DNA of 64,000 bases from Streptomyces regalis (GTDB taxonomy: Bacteria; Actinomycetota; Actinomycetes; Streptomycetales; Streptomycetaceae): the NCBI RefSeq assembly GCF_001509475.1, contig NZ_LLZG01000375.1, positions 62,001 to 126,000 on the forward strand, given 5' to 3'. Made by a program: the position numbers and the translations under genes. The notes beneath the pieces were generated by a model, which saw nothing but the letters and a program-made list of their open reading frames with translations, was not told where the DNA came from and searched no databases. This document shows, piece after piece, positions 1-10,160 of the stretch (positions within the stretch are counted from its first letter, which is position 1; every line of letters begins with the position of its first letter).

Positions 1-41
1 ACGCCGACGGCTCCGGCCCCAGCCCCAGCCCCGCCCCCGGC

Positions 42-923
42 TCAGCACAGTACGCGCAGTGCTCCCGGCAGAACTCTGACCGTGACCGGGAGGGTCGCCT
101 CGACCTCGCCGTCCGCGCCGTAGGGCACCTCGCGGTCGGCCTCGATGCGGATTTCCCTGCCCCGCAGGATCCGCACCTGGGAGCGGTGGACGTGGGCGCC
201 CGTCTTGAGGTCGTTCATCAGGGCGAAGAACAGCCGGCGCGGTGCCTCCTGGATCATGACCACGTCCAGCAGGCCGTCGTCCACGCGGGCGTCGGGGGCG
301 ATGAGGCGGCCGGAGCCGTAGTAGCCGGAGTTGGCGGCCACGACCGTGTAGCCGGTGAGGGGGTGTTCCCGGCCGTCGACGGTGACCCGGTAGCGCGCGG
401 GGCGCCAGGTGGTGACGGCGCGCAGTCCGCCCGCGTAGTAGGAGGCGGCGCCGCGCAGGAGTGTGGCGTTGTTGGCGTGACGGTTGGCCAGGGCGTCGAC
501 GCCCGCGTACACGCTGCCCAGGACCACGGTGCGGTCGTGGACGGCCGACTCGACTTCGATGGTGTCGACCTTACGGGGCTCGCGGTGGAGAAGTACCTGT
601 GCGAGTGCCGTGGGGTCGGTGGGGAGGTTCAGTGCCCGGGCGAAGTCGTTGCCGCGGCCGGCCGGGACGAGGCCGAGCAGGGCGTCCGTGCCGCTGAGGG
701 CGCCGCCGATGCCGCCGGCGATTCCGTCGCCGCCGACGGCGAGCACCACCCGGCCCCGCTGCCCGGCGTCCCGGGCGAGTTCCCGGGCGTGGGGCAGGCT
801 GCGGCTGTACGCGGTCTCCAGGTCGGCCCCGGCCTCCCGCAGCAGCCGGGCCACCTGCAGCAGGGCGGCAGCCGAGGCGGATCCGCCCGCCGTGGGGTTG
901 ACGATGGCGGTGAACTGTCGCAT
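42..923 (-). CDS. YegS/DagK-family diacylglycerol (lipid) kinase
   Basis: A 293-aa protein of the diacylglycerol kinase catalytic family, which phosphorylates diacylglycerol or a related lipid with ATP at the inner face of the membrane. The N-terminus has the family opening (FTAIVNPTAGG, residues 4-14) and the nucleotide-binding GGDG motif near residue 65, followed by the PAGRGNDFA motif. The C-terminal half carries the beta-sandwich domain ending in a YGADGE segment, another family hallmark. Length is normal. The start at 923 has only a weak ribosome site. The gene lies downstream of an alkyl-DHAP-synthase-like oxidase on the same strand and close to glpD, so the local theme is glycerolipid metabolism. 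The exact lipid substrate cannot be told. Confidence 0.9.
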   Translation of the reverse strand: MRQFTAIVNPTAGGSASAAALLQVARLLREAGADLETAYSRSLPHARELARDAGQRGRVVLAVGGDGIAGGIGGALSGTDALLGLVPAGRGNDFARALNLPTDPTALAQVLLHREPRKVDTIEVESAVHDRTVVLGSVYAGVDALANRHANNATLLRGAASYYAGGLRAVTTWRPARYRVTVDGREHPLTGYTVVAANSGYYGSGRLIAPDARVDDGLLDVVMIQEAPRRLFFALMNDLKTGAHVHRSQVRILRGREIRIEADREVPYGADGEVEATLPVTVRVLPGALRVLC

Positions 924-1007
924 CGGTGAGCCTTTCGGGCCGACGGGAGGAGGCTGCCGGAGACGGCGGGGGGCGGGGGCGGGGTGGCTGAGCGGCTGGG
1001 CGTGGAG

Positions 1008-2606
1008 TCAGTCGGCGGGCAGGAGGACGCCGGGGTTGAGCAGGCCCGCCGGGTCCAGTCGGCGTTTCACGGCTTGCAGCGCCTCGACGCCCAGGGGGCC
1101 CGCCTCGCGGACGTACCAGTCCCGGTGATCGGTGCCCACGCCGTGGTGGTGAGTGATGGTGCCGCCCGCGGTGAGGATCGCCTCGTTGGCGGCGTGCTTG
1201 GCCCTCTGCCAGTGCGCCACCGGATCGTCGCCCTGTGCCGAGACGACGGTGAAGTACAGCGAGGCGCCGTTCTCGTAGACGTGGGAGATGTGGCACATGA
1301 TCAGGGGCGGGGTGCCGGCTTCAGTGAGCGTGGTGGTGAGGGCTTCGCGGACGGAGGCGTACAGCTCGGGGACGCGCGACCAGAAGGTCGCCGTCTCCAG
1401 TGTCTCCGCGAACGCCCCCGCGTCCAGCAGGGAGTCCCGGAGGTAGGGGGCCGAGTAGCGGCCGTGCGCCCAGCGCTGTCCCGGTTCCTCGCCGAGCGGG
1501 GTTCCGCCGCACTCGCGCAGGACGGCCGCGGCCCTCTGCCTGCGGTACGAGGTGTCCTCTTCCGTGCCTTCGTAGCCGGTGATCGCCATGCATCCCGCGA
1601 GCTGGAGTCCGGCGCCGTCGGCGCCGATGGCGTCGGGCTGGGCAAGGCCGATCAGTGTCTCGGTCTCGTCGGACAGCCGCAGCACCGTCGGGCGCGGGCC
1701 GTCCTGAGCGAGGCGGCGCAGTGCGGCGGCGCCCTCCTCGAATGAGGCGAAGCGCCAGCCCTCGTACACGCGGGTCTCGGGGACGGGGCGGATCCGGACC
1801 GTGACGGATGTGATGACGCCGAAGGCACCTTCCGAGCCGAGCAGGAGCTGGCGCAGGTCGGGTCCGGCTGCCGAGCGCGGTGCGCGGCCGGTGTCGATGG
1901 TGCCCTCGGGGGTGGCAAGGGTCAGGCCCAGGACCATCTCGTCGAAGCGGCCGTAGCCGGCGGATGCCTGGCCGCTGGAGCGGGTGGCGGCGAATCCGCC
2001 GATGGTGGCCCACTCGTAGGACTGGGGGAAGTGACCGAGAGTGAAGCCGTGTTCGGCCAGCAGCGCCTCGGCCTCGGGGGCGCGGAGTCCGGGTTGCAGG
2101 GTGGCCGTGCGGGAGACGGGGTCGAGGGCGAGCAGCTGGTCCATGCGCCGCAGGTCCAGGGCGACGAAGGGGCTCCGCCGGGCGGGGGCGAGGCCGCCGA
2201 CGACGGAGGTGCCACCGCCGAAGGGGACCACGGGCAGACCGTGTTCGGCGCAGGCGCGCAGCACGGCGAGCACGTCGTCGTGGTCGGCGGGCAGTACGAC
2301 GGCTGCGGGGAGGTCGTCGACTTCGCCGTCGCGGATGCGGAGCAGGTCGGGGGTGGACTTGCCGCGGGTGTGCCGGATGCGGGTCTCGGCGTCGGTACGG
2401 ACGTGCTCCTGGCCTTCGACGGCGGCGAACAGGGCCTGACGCGCGGCGGGGTCGAGGCTCGGCTCGGGTACGGCGATGTCCTCCAGGGCGACCGGCCCGG
2501 CGGTGCGCGGCTTGACGCCGAGCAGGTCGCGCAGCAGCCCGGTCACCGTCTCGGGCAGCGGGGCCGCCTTGGCCGGGTCGCCCCAACCGCTCCACAACAT
2601 GTCCAT
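1008..2606 (-). CDS. FAD-binding oxidase, alkyldihydroxyacetonephosphate-synthase-like
   Basis: About 532 aa. The N-terminal half holds the PCMH-type FAD-binding domain with the pyrophosphate-binding motif PFGGGTSVVGG. The C-terminal half ends with HHHGVG and the closing segment RRLDPAGLLNPG, both typical of alkyl-DHAP synthases and related FAD-linked oxidases. The family exchanges the acyl group of acyl-DHAP for a fatty alcohol, making the ether bond of ether lipids, but many actinobacterial members are untested. The reading frame stays open up to 2681; I chose the ATG at 2606 (a second ATG lies two codons later) because it matches the family start. The gene is divergent from the TetR gene at 2680, which probably controls it. 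With the lipid kinase and glpD nearby, a role in ether lipid or glycerolipid metabolism is a reasonable inference. Confidence 0.85.
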   Translation of the reverse strand: MDMLWSGWGDPAKAAPLPETVTGLLRDLLGVKPRTAGPVALEDIAVPEPSLDPAARQALFAAVEGQEHVRTDAETRIRHTRGKSTPDLLRIRDGEVDDLPAAVVLPADHDDVLAVLRACAEHGLPVVPFGGGTSVVGGLAPARRSPFVALDLRRMDQLLALDPVSRTATLQPGLRAPEAEALLAEHGFTLGHFPQSYEWATIGGFAATRSSGQASAGYGRFDEMVLGLTLATPEGTIDTGRAPRSAAGPDLRQLLLGSEGAFGVITSVTVRIRPVPETRVYEGWRFASFEEGAAALRRLAQDGPRPTVLRLSDETETLIGLAQPDAIGADGAGLQLAGCMAITGYEGTEEDTSYRRQRAAAVLRECGGTPLGEEPGQRWAHGRYSAPYLRDSLLDAGAFAETLETATFWSRVPELYASVREALTTTLTEAGTPPLIMCHISHVYENGASLYFTVVSAQGDDPVAHWQRAKHAANEAILTAGGTITHHHGVGTDHRDWYVREAGPLGVEALQAVKRRLDPAGLLNPGVLLPAD

Positions 2607-2666
2607 GGCCGTCGTCCTCACCGGTCGATTCGAGCGATGCCGTGTCCCGGACGGCCTCGCAGGCGT

Positions 2667-2680
2667 TACACTGTGACACA
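2667..2680 (+). promoter_or_regulatory. Probable -10 element for a leaderless TetR transcript
   Basis: TACACT at 2667-2672 fits the actinobacterial -10 pattern TANNNT and lies only seven bases before the ATG at 2680, so the mRNA would start at or next to the start codon. There is no ribosome site. The surrounding bases 2665-2679 form an imperfect inverted repeat (GTTACACTGTGACAC), a plausible operator for the TetR protein that would cover its own promoter and the divergent oxidase promoter. No good -35 box is visible. Confidence 0.5.
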
Positions 2681-3279
2681 TGACGCCTATTCGTCACAAC
2701 CACTCGGACAGCGACGCGGTGCTCGACGCGGTGCGCGACTGCGTCCTGGCCGTCGGAGTCCGCCGTACGACGCTGACCGACGTGGCCCGCCGCGCCGGTG
2801 TCTCCCGGATGACGCTGTACCGGCGGTGGCCCGATGTGCGCACCCTGGTGGGGGACTTGATGACCCGGGAGTGGGTCGCGGTGGCCACCGGGGCCATGCC
2901 CGAACGGCGCCCCGGGGCCGAGGCGCGCAGCCTGATCGTCGACGGGCTCGTGGCCGGGGTGGAGGCCTTCCGCGCCCATCCGCTGTTCCGGAAGATCATC
3001 GACGTCGATCCGGAACTGCTCCTCCCCTACGTCCTCGACCGCCGCGGCGCCAGCCAGCAGGCCCTCCTCGCACTGCTGGCCGATGCCCTGCGGGAGGGCC
3101 ACGCCGACAAGTCGGTGCGTGCCGGACACGTCGAACGGCAGGCGCGGGCCCTGCTGCTGATCGTCCAGTCCTTCACGCTGTCCCTGCGGACCATGACCGA
3201 CGAGGACGACGCCGACCTGAGCAGCGAGGCCTTCCTGGCGGAACTGCGCAGCATCCTCGAGAGGACCCTGACGCCATGA
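2680..3279 (+). CDS. TetR-family transcriptional regulator
   Basis: A 199-aa one-component repressor. The N-terminal helix-turn-helix is clear around residues 20-60 (TTLTDVARRAGVSRMTLYRRW). The C-terminal ligand-binding part is alpha-helical and shows no motif that names the ligand. The stop codon overlaps the glpD start (ATGA at 3276-3279), so the two genes are translationally coupled. The gene is divergent from the alkyl-DHAP-synthase-like oxidase at 2606. It most likely controls both the oxidase and glpD, with a lipid or glycerol-phosphate-related signal, but the signal is inference. Confidence 0.9.
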   Translation: MTPIRHNHSDSDAVLDAVRDCVLAVGVRRTTLTDVARRAGVSRMTLYRRWPDVRTLVGDLMTREWVAVATGAMPERRPGAEARSLIVDGLVAGVEAFRAHPLFRKIIDVDPELLLPYVLDRRGASQQALLALLADALREGHADKSVRAGHVERQARALLLIVQSFTLSLRTMTDEDDADLSSEAFLAELRSILERTLTP

Positions 3280-4862
3280 GCCCCACCACTGCTCCCCCGG
3301 TTCCCGGATCGTCCCTGTCGGCCGCCCGGCGCTCGCGCGAACTGGCCGAGACGGTCGGCGGTCCGGGCGTGGACGTCCTGGTCGTCGGGCTGGGCGCGAC
3401 CGGGGCGGGGGCGGCTCTGGACGCCGCCGCCCGAGGACTGTCGGTCGTTGCCGTCGACGCGCACGACCTGGCCTTCGGCACCTCCCGCTTCAGCAGCAAG
3501 CTCATCCACGGTGGGCTGCGCTATCTCGCCTCGGGGCAGCTCGACGTGGCTCACGAGAGCGCGGTCGAACGCGGCGTGTTGATGGAGCGCACGGCACCGC
3601 ATCTGGTGCGGGCCCAGCCCTTCGTCCTGCCCCTCACTCCCTTGGTCTCCCGCGGCCAGTCCGCCCTGGCCCGGGCCGGGTTCCGGGCCGGTGACACCCT
3701 GCGCCTGGCGGCCCGCACGGCCCGCGCCACGCTGCCCGCCCCGCGCCGGCTCTCCGCGGTGGAGACCCGGCACCTCGCGCCCGCCCTGCGCGCCCAGGGC
3801 CTGCGCGGTGGCCTGCTGTCGTGGGACGGCCGGCTCACCGACGACGCCCGCCTGGTGACCGCGATCGCCCGCACCGCCGCCGCCCACGGCGCGCGGATAC
3901 TCACCCGGGTCAGGGCCCTGCAGCTCACCGCGTCCGGCGCCCGGATACGCGACGAACTCACCGGCGAGGAGGGCGAGATCAGGGCCCGCGCCGTGATCAA
4001 CGCGTCCGGCGTCTGGGCGGGCGGCCTGGTGGACGGCATCCGGATCCGCCCCTCACGCGGCACCCATCTCGTCCTGCGCGCCGACCACCTCGGCCCCCTG
4101 CCCGCGGGGCTGCACGTCCCCGTCCCCGGGGAGACCAACCGCTTCGTCCTCGTCCTGCCCCAGGGCGACGGCCGGGTCTACGTCGGGCTCACCGACGAGC
4201 CCGTCGACGGCGGCATCCCCGACGTTCCCGAGGTACCCGAGACGGACGTCGGCTTCCTCCTGGACGTCCTCGGCTCCGTCCTCGACGTCCCGGTCCAACG
4301 CGACGACGTCGTGGGCGCGTTCGCCGGACTGCGCCCCCTGCTCGACACCGGCCCGGCCGAGCATTCCGGCACTGCTCCTCGGACGTCCGACATCTCCCGC
4401 CGGCATGCGGTCCTCACCTCGCCGGAGGGCGTGATCACCGTGGTCGGCGGCAAGCTCACCACCTACCGCCGCATGGCCGAGGACGCCGTCGACGCCGCCG
4501 TCACCACCCGCCGGCTCACCGCCGGCCCCTCCCCCACCGCCGCACTCCCCCTCGTCGGCGCCGCATCACCCGACACCCTCGGCTCCCTCCGCGCACCGCG
4601 CCGCCTCGTCCAGCGTTACGGCACCGAGGCACCGGCCGTCCAGGCGCTCGGCACGCGCGATCCCCGGCTGGCCGAACCTGTCCTGCCGGGGCATCCCGTC
4701 ACCGCCGCCGAACTCCTGTGGGCCGTACGCCACGAGGGAGCCCTGGACGAGGCCGACCTGCTCGACCGACGCACCCGTATCGGGCTGGTGCCCGCCGACC
4801 GGGCGGCGGCGCTGGAGGCCGCACGGGAGGTGCTGGGAGAGGCGTGGGCGCAGCAGGGGTGA
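3276..4862 (+). CDS. glpD: Aerobic glycerol-3-phosphate dehydrogenase
   Basis: A 528-aa FAD enzyme that oxidises sn-glycerol 3-phosphate to dihydroxyacetone phosphate at the membrane, feeding electrons to quinone. The Rossmann FAD motif is at residues 38-43 (GLGATG), followed by the GlpD signature FGTSRFSSKLIHGGLRYL and the second signature GGKLTTYRRMAEDAVD near residue 395. Length matches the family. The frame is open far upstream of 3276, but that part overlaps the TetR gene; the ATG overlapping the TetR stop is the right start. Its product is the precursor used in ether-lipid synthesis, which fits the alkyl-DHAP-synthase-like neighbour. Confidence 0.93.
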   Translation: MSPTTAPPVPGSSLSAARRSRELAETVGGPGVDVLVVGLGATGAGAALDAAARGLSVVAVDAHDLAFGTSRFSSKLIHGGLRYLASGQLDVAHESAVERGVLMERTAPHLVRAQPFVLPLTPLVSRGQSALARAGFRAGDTLRLAARTARATLPAPRRLSAVETRHLAPALRAQGLRGGLLSWDGRLTDDARLVTAIARTAAAHGARILTRVRALQLTASGARIRDELTGEEGEIRARAVINASGVWAGGLVDGIRIRPSRGTHLVLRADHLGPLPAGLHVPVPGETNRFVLVLPQGDGRVYVGLTDEPVDGGIPDVPEVPETDVGFLLDVLGSVLDVPVQRDDVVGAFAGLRPLLDTGPAEHSGTAPRTSDISRRHAVLTSPEGVITVVGGKLTTYRRMAEDAVDAAVTTRRLTAGPSPTAALPLVGAASPDTLGSLRAPRRLVQRYGTEAPAVQALGTRDPRLAEPVLPGHPVTAAELLWAVRHEGALDEADLLDRRTRIGLVPADRAAALEAAREVLGEAWAQQG

Positions 4863-4876
4863 GTGCTGGTGGGCCC

Positions 4877-4970
4877 GGCAGAAGGCGGGAGCTGGGGCGT
4901 TTGCCGGAAGGCGTGAGCCGATGGGTCCGCCGGAAGGCGTGAGCCGGTGGCCTGGCGGAAGGCGCAACGC
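4877..4970. repeat. 26-bp imperfect tandem repeat, about 3.5 copies
   Basis: Units start at 4877, 4903, 4929 and 4955, each 26 bp. Units 2 and 3 share GCCGGAAGGCGTGAGCCG exactly and differ in the last bases; unit 1 is more diverged and unit 4 is partial. The array fills the gap between the convergent glpD and methyltransferase genes and stops just before the methyltransferase stop codon. It may serve as a messenger end or be a relic of slippage. Confidence 0.75.
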
Positions 4971-4988
4971 GGGTGCGAGCGCTCTCCG

Positions 4989-5627
4989 TCAGGCGTCGCC
5001 GCGCCGCATGCGCCACACGTTGTCGTCCCGGAAGCCCTTCCCGCCGTCCGGTGACAGGCTCGCCCTGCGCACCGTGTCCAGCGTCTCCAAGGTCCAGTCG
5101 TCCTTCGGCAGCGCGAGTTCGTCGAGGACGCTCTGCAGCGTCGGGAACTCCGCCTCGAAGGGTGGCTCGCTCTGCCAGGACGGCCAGCCGGCGTGCATGA
5201 CGATCAGCAGGGTGCCGCCCGGCGCGACCGCCTCCGCGGCCTGGCGCAGGATGCGCTGCTGGTCCAGCGCGATCGGCGACTGCAGATACTGCGCGTTCAC
5301 CAGGTCGAAGGAGCCCTTCGGGAACGTCTCTCCCAGCACGTGACGTTCCCAGGCCGTACGGTCGCTCAGGCCGGCCTCGGTGGCGTGCAGGGCGGCGCGC
5401 TCCAGGGCCGTGTGCGAGATGTCGACGCCGGTGACCTGCCAGCCGCGCGATGCCAGCCACACCGCGTCGGCCCCTTCACCGCAGCCCAGGTCGAGCGCGC
5501 TGCCCGGTTCGAGTCCGGAGGCCTCGCGTACGAGCAGGGAGTTGGGGCGGCCGCTCCACAGCCGCCCGCCGTCCCGGTAGCGGGCCTCCCAGAACTCGGC
5601 GGCCTTCAGGGCAGGGGTGTCGGTCAT
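4989..5627 (-). CDS. Class I SAM-dependent methyltransferase
   Basis: A 212-aa protein with the class I methyltransferase fold. Motif I (ALDLGCGEGADAVWLA) lies around residues 43-58, followed by the acidic end of strand 2 (VTGVDIS) and later the segment ALDQQRILRQAAEAVAPGGTLLIV. The N-terminal AAEFWEARYRDGGRLWSGRPN is common in actinobacterial methyltransferases of the tellurite-resistance/thiopurine-like type. The substrate is unknown. I chose the ATG at 5627 since the longer open frame reaches into an unrelated gene. The gene stands alone on its strand and converges with glpD. Confidence 0.85.
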   Translation of the reverse strand: MTDTPALKAAEFWEARYRDGGRLWSGRPNSLLVREASGLEPGSALDLGCGEGADAVWLASRGWQVTGVDISHTALERAALHATEAGLSDRTAWERHVLGETFPKGSFDLVNAQYLQSPIALDQQRILRQAAEAVAPGGTLLIVMHAGWPSWQSEPPFEAEFPTLQSVLDELALPKDDWTLETLDTVRRASLSPDGGKGFRDDNVWRMRRGDA

Positions 5628-5800
5628 GGCGCCTCCCGGGTGCGCAGGTGTGGTGGCGGGACTCGGACGGCCACCGGGGCTGCCGGTCCACGCTGAAGAA
5701 GCCTGTGGGACGGCGCGAAGGGAAGCGAACAGTCTTGCCGATTCGGCAAAAGCCACCGGCTCGACGACAGGCCGGTGACCGCAGGACCACGACCTTGGCG

Positions 5801-6583
5801 TCACACCTCCAGCCAGAAGCCCGCGCGGGTCAGCCAGAGGTCGAGGAGCGCCGCGTCGCCGTGTGTCTCGATGGCAGGTGCGGGGCGGCGGTAGAAGTAC
5901 AGGAGCAGGTCCATCGCCGGGCCGCGTGCGGTCGCGGTGGCGTGGTCGGCACCCGCGCGCCAGACGGGGTGCCTGCCCGTGAGATCGACGAGCCATTCTC
6001 CGGCGTCGGTCGCGTCGAAGTGGAGCGTACGGTCGGGGCCGAGCAGGTCGGGCAGGTCCGGCCGGGGCTCGAAGGCCTCGGGGAAGGTCGAGTACTCCAG
6101 CCACTCCTCCACCGCGTCGACGGCGAGATCGCGCTCCAGCGCGAACTCCGCTCGGGCCGCCAGGGCCGCGTCGGCGCGGTGCACAGCGGTCTCGTACGTC
6201 ATACGCCGCGCCCAGAACGCCACCGGCGCGGACCGCTCCTCGGAGGGGTTCCATGCCCGTGCCTCGGGCCCGGCGGCGCGGAGGGCGGCGCTGAGGTTTG
6301 CGGCGCCTTCGAGGAGCCACGGGACCAGGAACGACTCGTCCTCGTGGGGGTGCGCGGTCGGGTCGTTCACCAGGTCACCGGGGATCGGGGCCGTGGCCCG
6401 GGTCCGTACGATCTCCTCCGCCCAGCGGTGGTCGCCGCCCACGTGCCGCAGCAGTTGGCCGAGGTTCCAGCCGGGGCAGGAGAGCACCGGGGCGGTCATG
6501 TCCGCGCCCCTCACGTGAGCGGTGAGCCGTTCGGTCTGGGTGACGATCTCGTCGCAGTAGCGGTCGAAGGTCAGCGAGGTCAT
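5801..6583 (-). CDS. Maleylpyruvate-isomerase-like mycothiol-dependent family protein
   Basis: A 260-aa protein with the four-helix DinB/MDMPI fold at the N-terminus. The typical opening FDRYCDEIVTQTERLTAHV leads into CPGWNLGQLLRHVGGDHRWAEEIV, which supplies the first metal-site histidine, and YETAVHRADAAL near residue 130 supplies the remaining ligands. The C-terminal third matches the small extra domain of this family. Members use mycothiol as cofactor or are uncharacterised; the substrate here is unknown. The gene is monocistronic, back to back with a lipoprotein gene. Confidence 0.85.
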   Translation of the reverse strand: MTSLTFDRYCDEIVTQTERLTAHVRGADMTAPVLSCPGWNLGQLLRHVGGDHRWAEEIVRTRATAPIPGDLVNDPTAHPHEDESFLVPWLLEGAANLSAALRAAGPEARAWNPSEERSAPVAFWARRMTYETAVHRADAALAARAEFALERDLAVDAVEEWLEYSTFPEAFEPRPDLPDLLGPDRTLHFDATDAGEWLVDLTGRHPVWRAGADHATATARGPAMDLLLYFYRRPAPAIETHGDAALLDLWLTRAGFWLEV

Positions 6584-6688
6584 CGCCTCATGATGCCGCA
6601 GGGCCAGGAGCCGCCTTGTCAGTGGTCTCGGATACTGTGTGCCGCCTGAGCAAGATCAGGAAGCAGGATCGGGTGGGGAGAGAGAACG

Positions 6689-8135
<1,447 letters not shown>

Positions 8136-8162
8136 GACGTCACACCCCCAAAGCGGGTCCGC

Positions 8163-8942
8163 TTATCCGCGGTCGGTGAGGAAGCGGTCGAGTGCCACCG
8201 TCAGTTCCGCCGGCTTCTCCACCGGCAGTTCGTGGCCGGCGTCCAGGATGCGGATCACGGCGTCCGGGTAGGCCTTGGCCATCCGCAGCATCTGGGCGAC
8301 GGGCAGCTGGATGTCGTGATAGCCGTGGACCATGAGGGTGGGCGTGTCTATCTCGCCGACTCTGTCCAGCACGTCGAAGGCCCGCATCGCGCCGTACAGC
8401 GTCATGACGACCTCGCGGGGCGTGTCGGCGGAGGCGCGGATGTACGCGCGGACCTCCTCGCGCGGGTAACCGGGCGCGAAGGCGCGCTGGATGTTGGCGG
8501 CGACGAACAGCTTGAAGGGGGCGAGCGTCGAGGCGGCCATCAGCAGGGCGCGGCCCCGGCTGTAGGCCATCCTGCCGATGGAGTTCACCAGCACCATGTG
8601 CTCGACCCGCTCCGGGTGGGCGAGGGCGATGGTCTGCGCGATCATGCCGCCCATGGAGTGACCGATGATCACGAACCGTTCGATCTTCAGGTGATCGAGG
8701 AGGGCGAGGACGTCCTTCGCCAGGTCGTCGATCGTGCGCGCCCCCGATCCGCTGCTCTCGCCGTGCCCGCGCAGGTCGAGGCGGACGACTCGGCGCTTCT
8801 CGGCGAAGTGGGCCACCTGGTGGTCCCAGCGGTGCCGGTTCGCCGTCCAGCCGTGGACGAACACCAGGGGCACACCGTCGCCGTCGCGGGGGCCCTCGTC
8901 GTCGTACGTCAGGGTCGCGCCGTCGACTTCGAGCTGCGGCAT
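8163..8942 (-). CDS. Alpha/beta-fold hydrolase
   Basis: About 259 aa. The oxyanion-hole segment VFVHGWTANRHRWD, the nucleophile elbow GHSMGG near residue 100, the acidic residue in VHGYHDIQLP and the catalytic histidine in DAGHELPVEKP are all present and spaced normally, so a serine-hydrolase activity is expected. The open frame begins at 8999, but the ATG at 8942 follows an AGGAGG ribosome site, so I use that start. It lies 66 bp downstream of the lipase-like hydrolase at 9009 on the same strand and may be the last gene of the first FAAL/PKS transcript. The substrate is unknown; release or trimming of an acyl product is possible. Confidence 0.85.
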   Translation of the reverse strand: MPQLEVDGATLTYDDEGPRDGDGVPLVFVHGWTANRHRWDHQVAHFAEKRRVVRLDLRGHGESSGSGARTIDDLAKDVLALLDHLKIERFVIIGHSMGGMIAQTIALAHPERVEHMVLVNSIGRMAYSRGRALLMAASTLAPFKLFVAANIQRAFAPGYPREEVRAYIRASADTPREVVMTLYGAMRAFDVLDRVGEIDTPTLMVHGYHDIQLPVAQMLRMAKAYPDAVIRILDAGHELPVEKPAELTVALDRFLTDRG

Positions 8943-9008
8943 GGGGAGCCTCCTGGTATCCAGTTTCTCGTTACTGACCGGTACGGTAGCCGGGCCCACC
9001 GGCTGTCG

Positions 9009-10160
9009 TCACCGGCGTTCGCCCAGGAAATCGAGGATGTGCCCGAACACGTCGAGGGCCGCTCCCCTGCCGAGGAACGTGTCCAGGTGGCCGTAGCCCG
9101 GGATCTCCGTGTACGTGATGTCCAGTTGTGGTTGGCGGTGGGCGAGGACGTCGTGGCAGAGCTTCTGGGAGTCGAGCCACAGGCCGTTCTCGCTGCCCGC
9201 GAGAAGCAGGACCGGGGTGTCTATGCGGGCCGCCGCGTCCAGGGCATTTTGCGGGAGGGCCCGGTAGCGGTGGTCGGTGTCGTGCCAGCGGACCACGGTG
9301 CGGGCCAGTTCGATGCGGCGCAGGTGCGGCAGGATCGACAGCGGGGCGGGGCCGAGGAGTTCGGCCAGGCGGTCGTGGGTCGTGTCGGTCAGGTGCTCGT
9401 GGACGAAGAGGCAGGCGCCGGTTCCCCAGGCCGAGTTGTGCAGGATCTGGCAGGTGGGGTCCGGGCAGCTCGCCTTGCGGGAGGCCAGGGCGAACAGCGG
9501 GGTGTACTTCGACCACAGGCCGACCTTGCGGAAGTCGACGGGGATGTGGTCGATACGGGACTTCAGGAGTTCCCCGGCCAAGGTCATCCGCAGGGAGGTG
9601 CGGCCCGCGAGCTTCGGGGTGAGGAACACGCCCTGGGACACCACGCCGGCCAGCCCGGGGACCAGGCCCGCCGTCATGCTCATCGAGAGGGTGAGGGAGC
9701 CTATGCAGTGGGCGACGACGAACAGGGGGCGCTCGCCGATACGGGTGCGGATGTGGCGCACGGCGTCGGGGATGTCGTAGAGGGCGACGTCGTCGTAGGT
9801 GTAGCGGCGGCCCGTCTCGTTGTACGGCAGTCGGCAGCTGCCTCGCCAGTCGAGCAGCCAGGGCTCGTAGCCCTCGTCGAGGAGGGCGTCGACCAGGTTG
9901 CGGGTCTCGGGCAGCAGGAACATGTCGGCCGAGGCCGTGTGTCCGTGCAGGAGCAGGACGGCGGGGCGGTCATGGGCGGGGGCGCGGTCGCCTGTGTCGA
10001 TGCGGGTCAGGCCGAGGCGTACGCCGTCGGTCGTGCGGAACGGGATCTCCTCGACCGTCGCCGGGTCGAGGCGGTGGTGGAGGAGGCGCAGGGTCGTGGT
10101 GGTCCTGACCCTGCGCAGGGCCGGCCTGGCGGTCCTGGGGTTCGAGGTTCTGAAGATCAT
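9009..10160 (-). CDS. Alpha/beta hydrolase resembling the hydrolase part of cholesterol-oxidase-like fusions
   Basis: A 383-aa esterase/lipase-like protein. It opens with the pattern EEIPFRTTDGVRLGLTRI, then VLLLHGHTASADMFLL, WLLDWRGSCRLP, the nucleophile elbow AHCIGS, and a closing PGYGHLDTFLG with the catalytic histidine. From memory of the family, this sequence style is that of the hydrolase domain found fused to, or next to, GMC-type sterol-oxidase-like proteins. The ATG at 10160 overlaps the stop of the PCP-reductase gene by four bases (ATGA), so the two are translationally coupled and belong to one operon. A likely job is hydrolysis or acyl transfer on the lipid made by the PKS, but this is inference. 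Confidence 0.8.
   Translation of the reverse strand: MIFRTSNPRTARPALRRVRTTTTLRLLHHRLDPATVEEIPFRTTDGVRLGLTRIDTGDRAPAHDRPAVLLLHGHTASADMFLLPETRNLVDALLDEGYEPWLLDWRGSCRLPYNETGRRYTYDDVALYDIPDAVRHIRTRIGERPLFVVAHCIGSLTLSMSMTAGLVPGLAGVVSQGVFLTPKLAGRTSLRMTLAGELLKSRIDHIPVDFRKVGLWSKYTPLFALASRKASCPDPTCQILHNSAWGTGACLFVHEHLTDTTHDRLAELLGPAPLSILPHLRRIELARTVVRWHDTDHRYRALPQNALDAAARIDTPVLLLAGSENGLWLDSQKLCHDVLAHRQPQLDITYTEIPGYGHLDTFLGRGAALDVFGHILDFLGERR

Noticed and set aside
1..41. C-rich CCCAGCCCC-type run at the left edge
   Set aside because: Too short and at the boundary; it may be the end of a neighbouring gene or a spacer, and nothing more can be supported.
2031..3275. Open frame in phase upstream of glpD, which would add 415 residues
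   Set aside because: It runs through the TetR gene and the start of the divergent oxidase, has low protein-like content, and GlpD homologues start near 3276.
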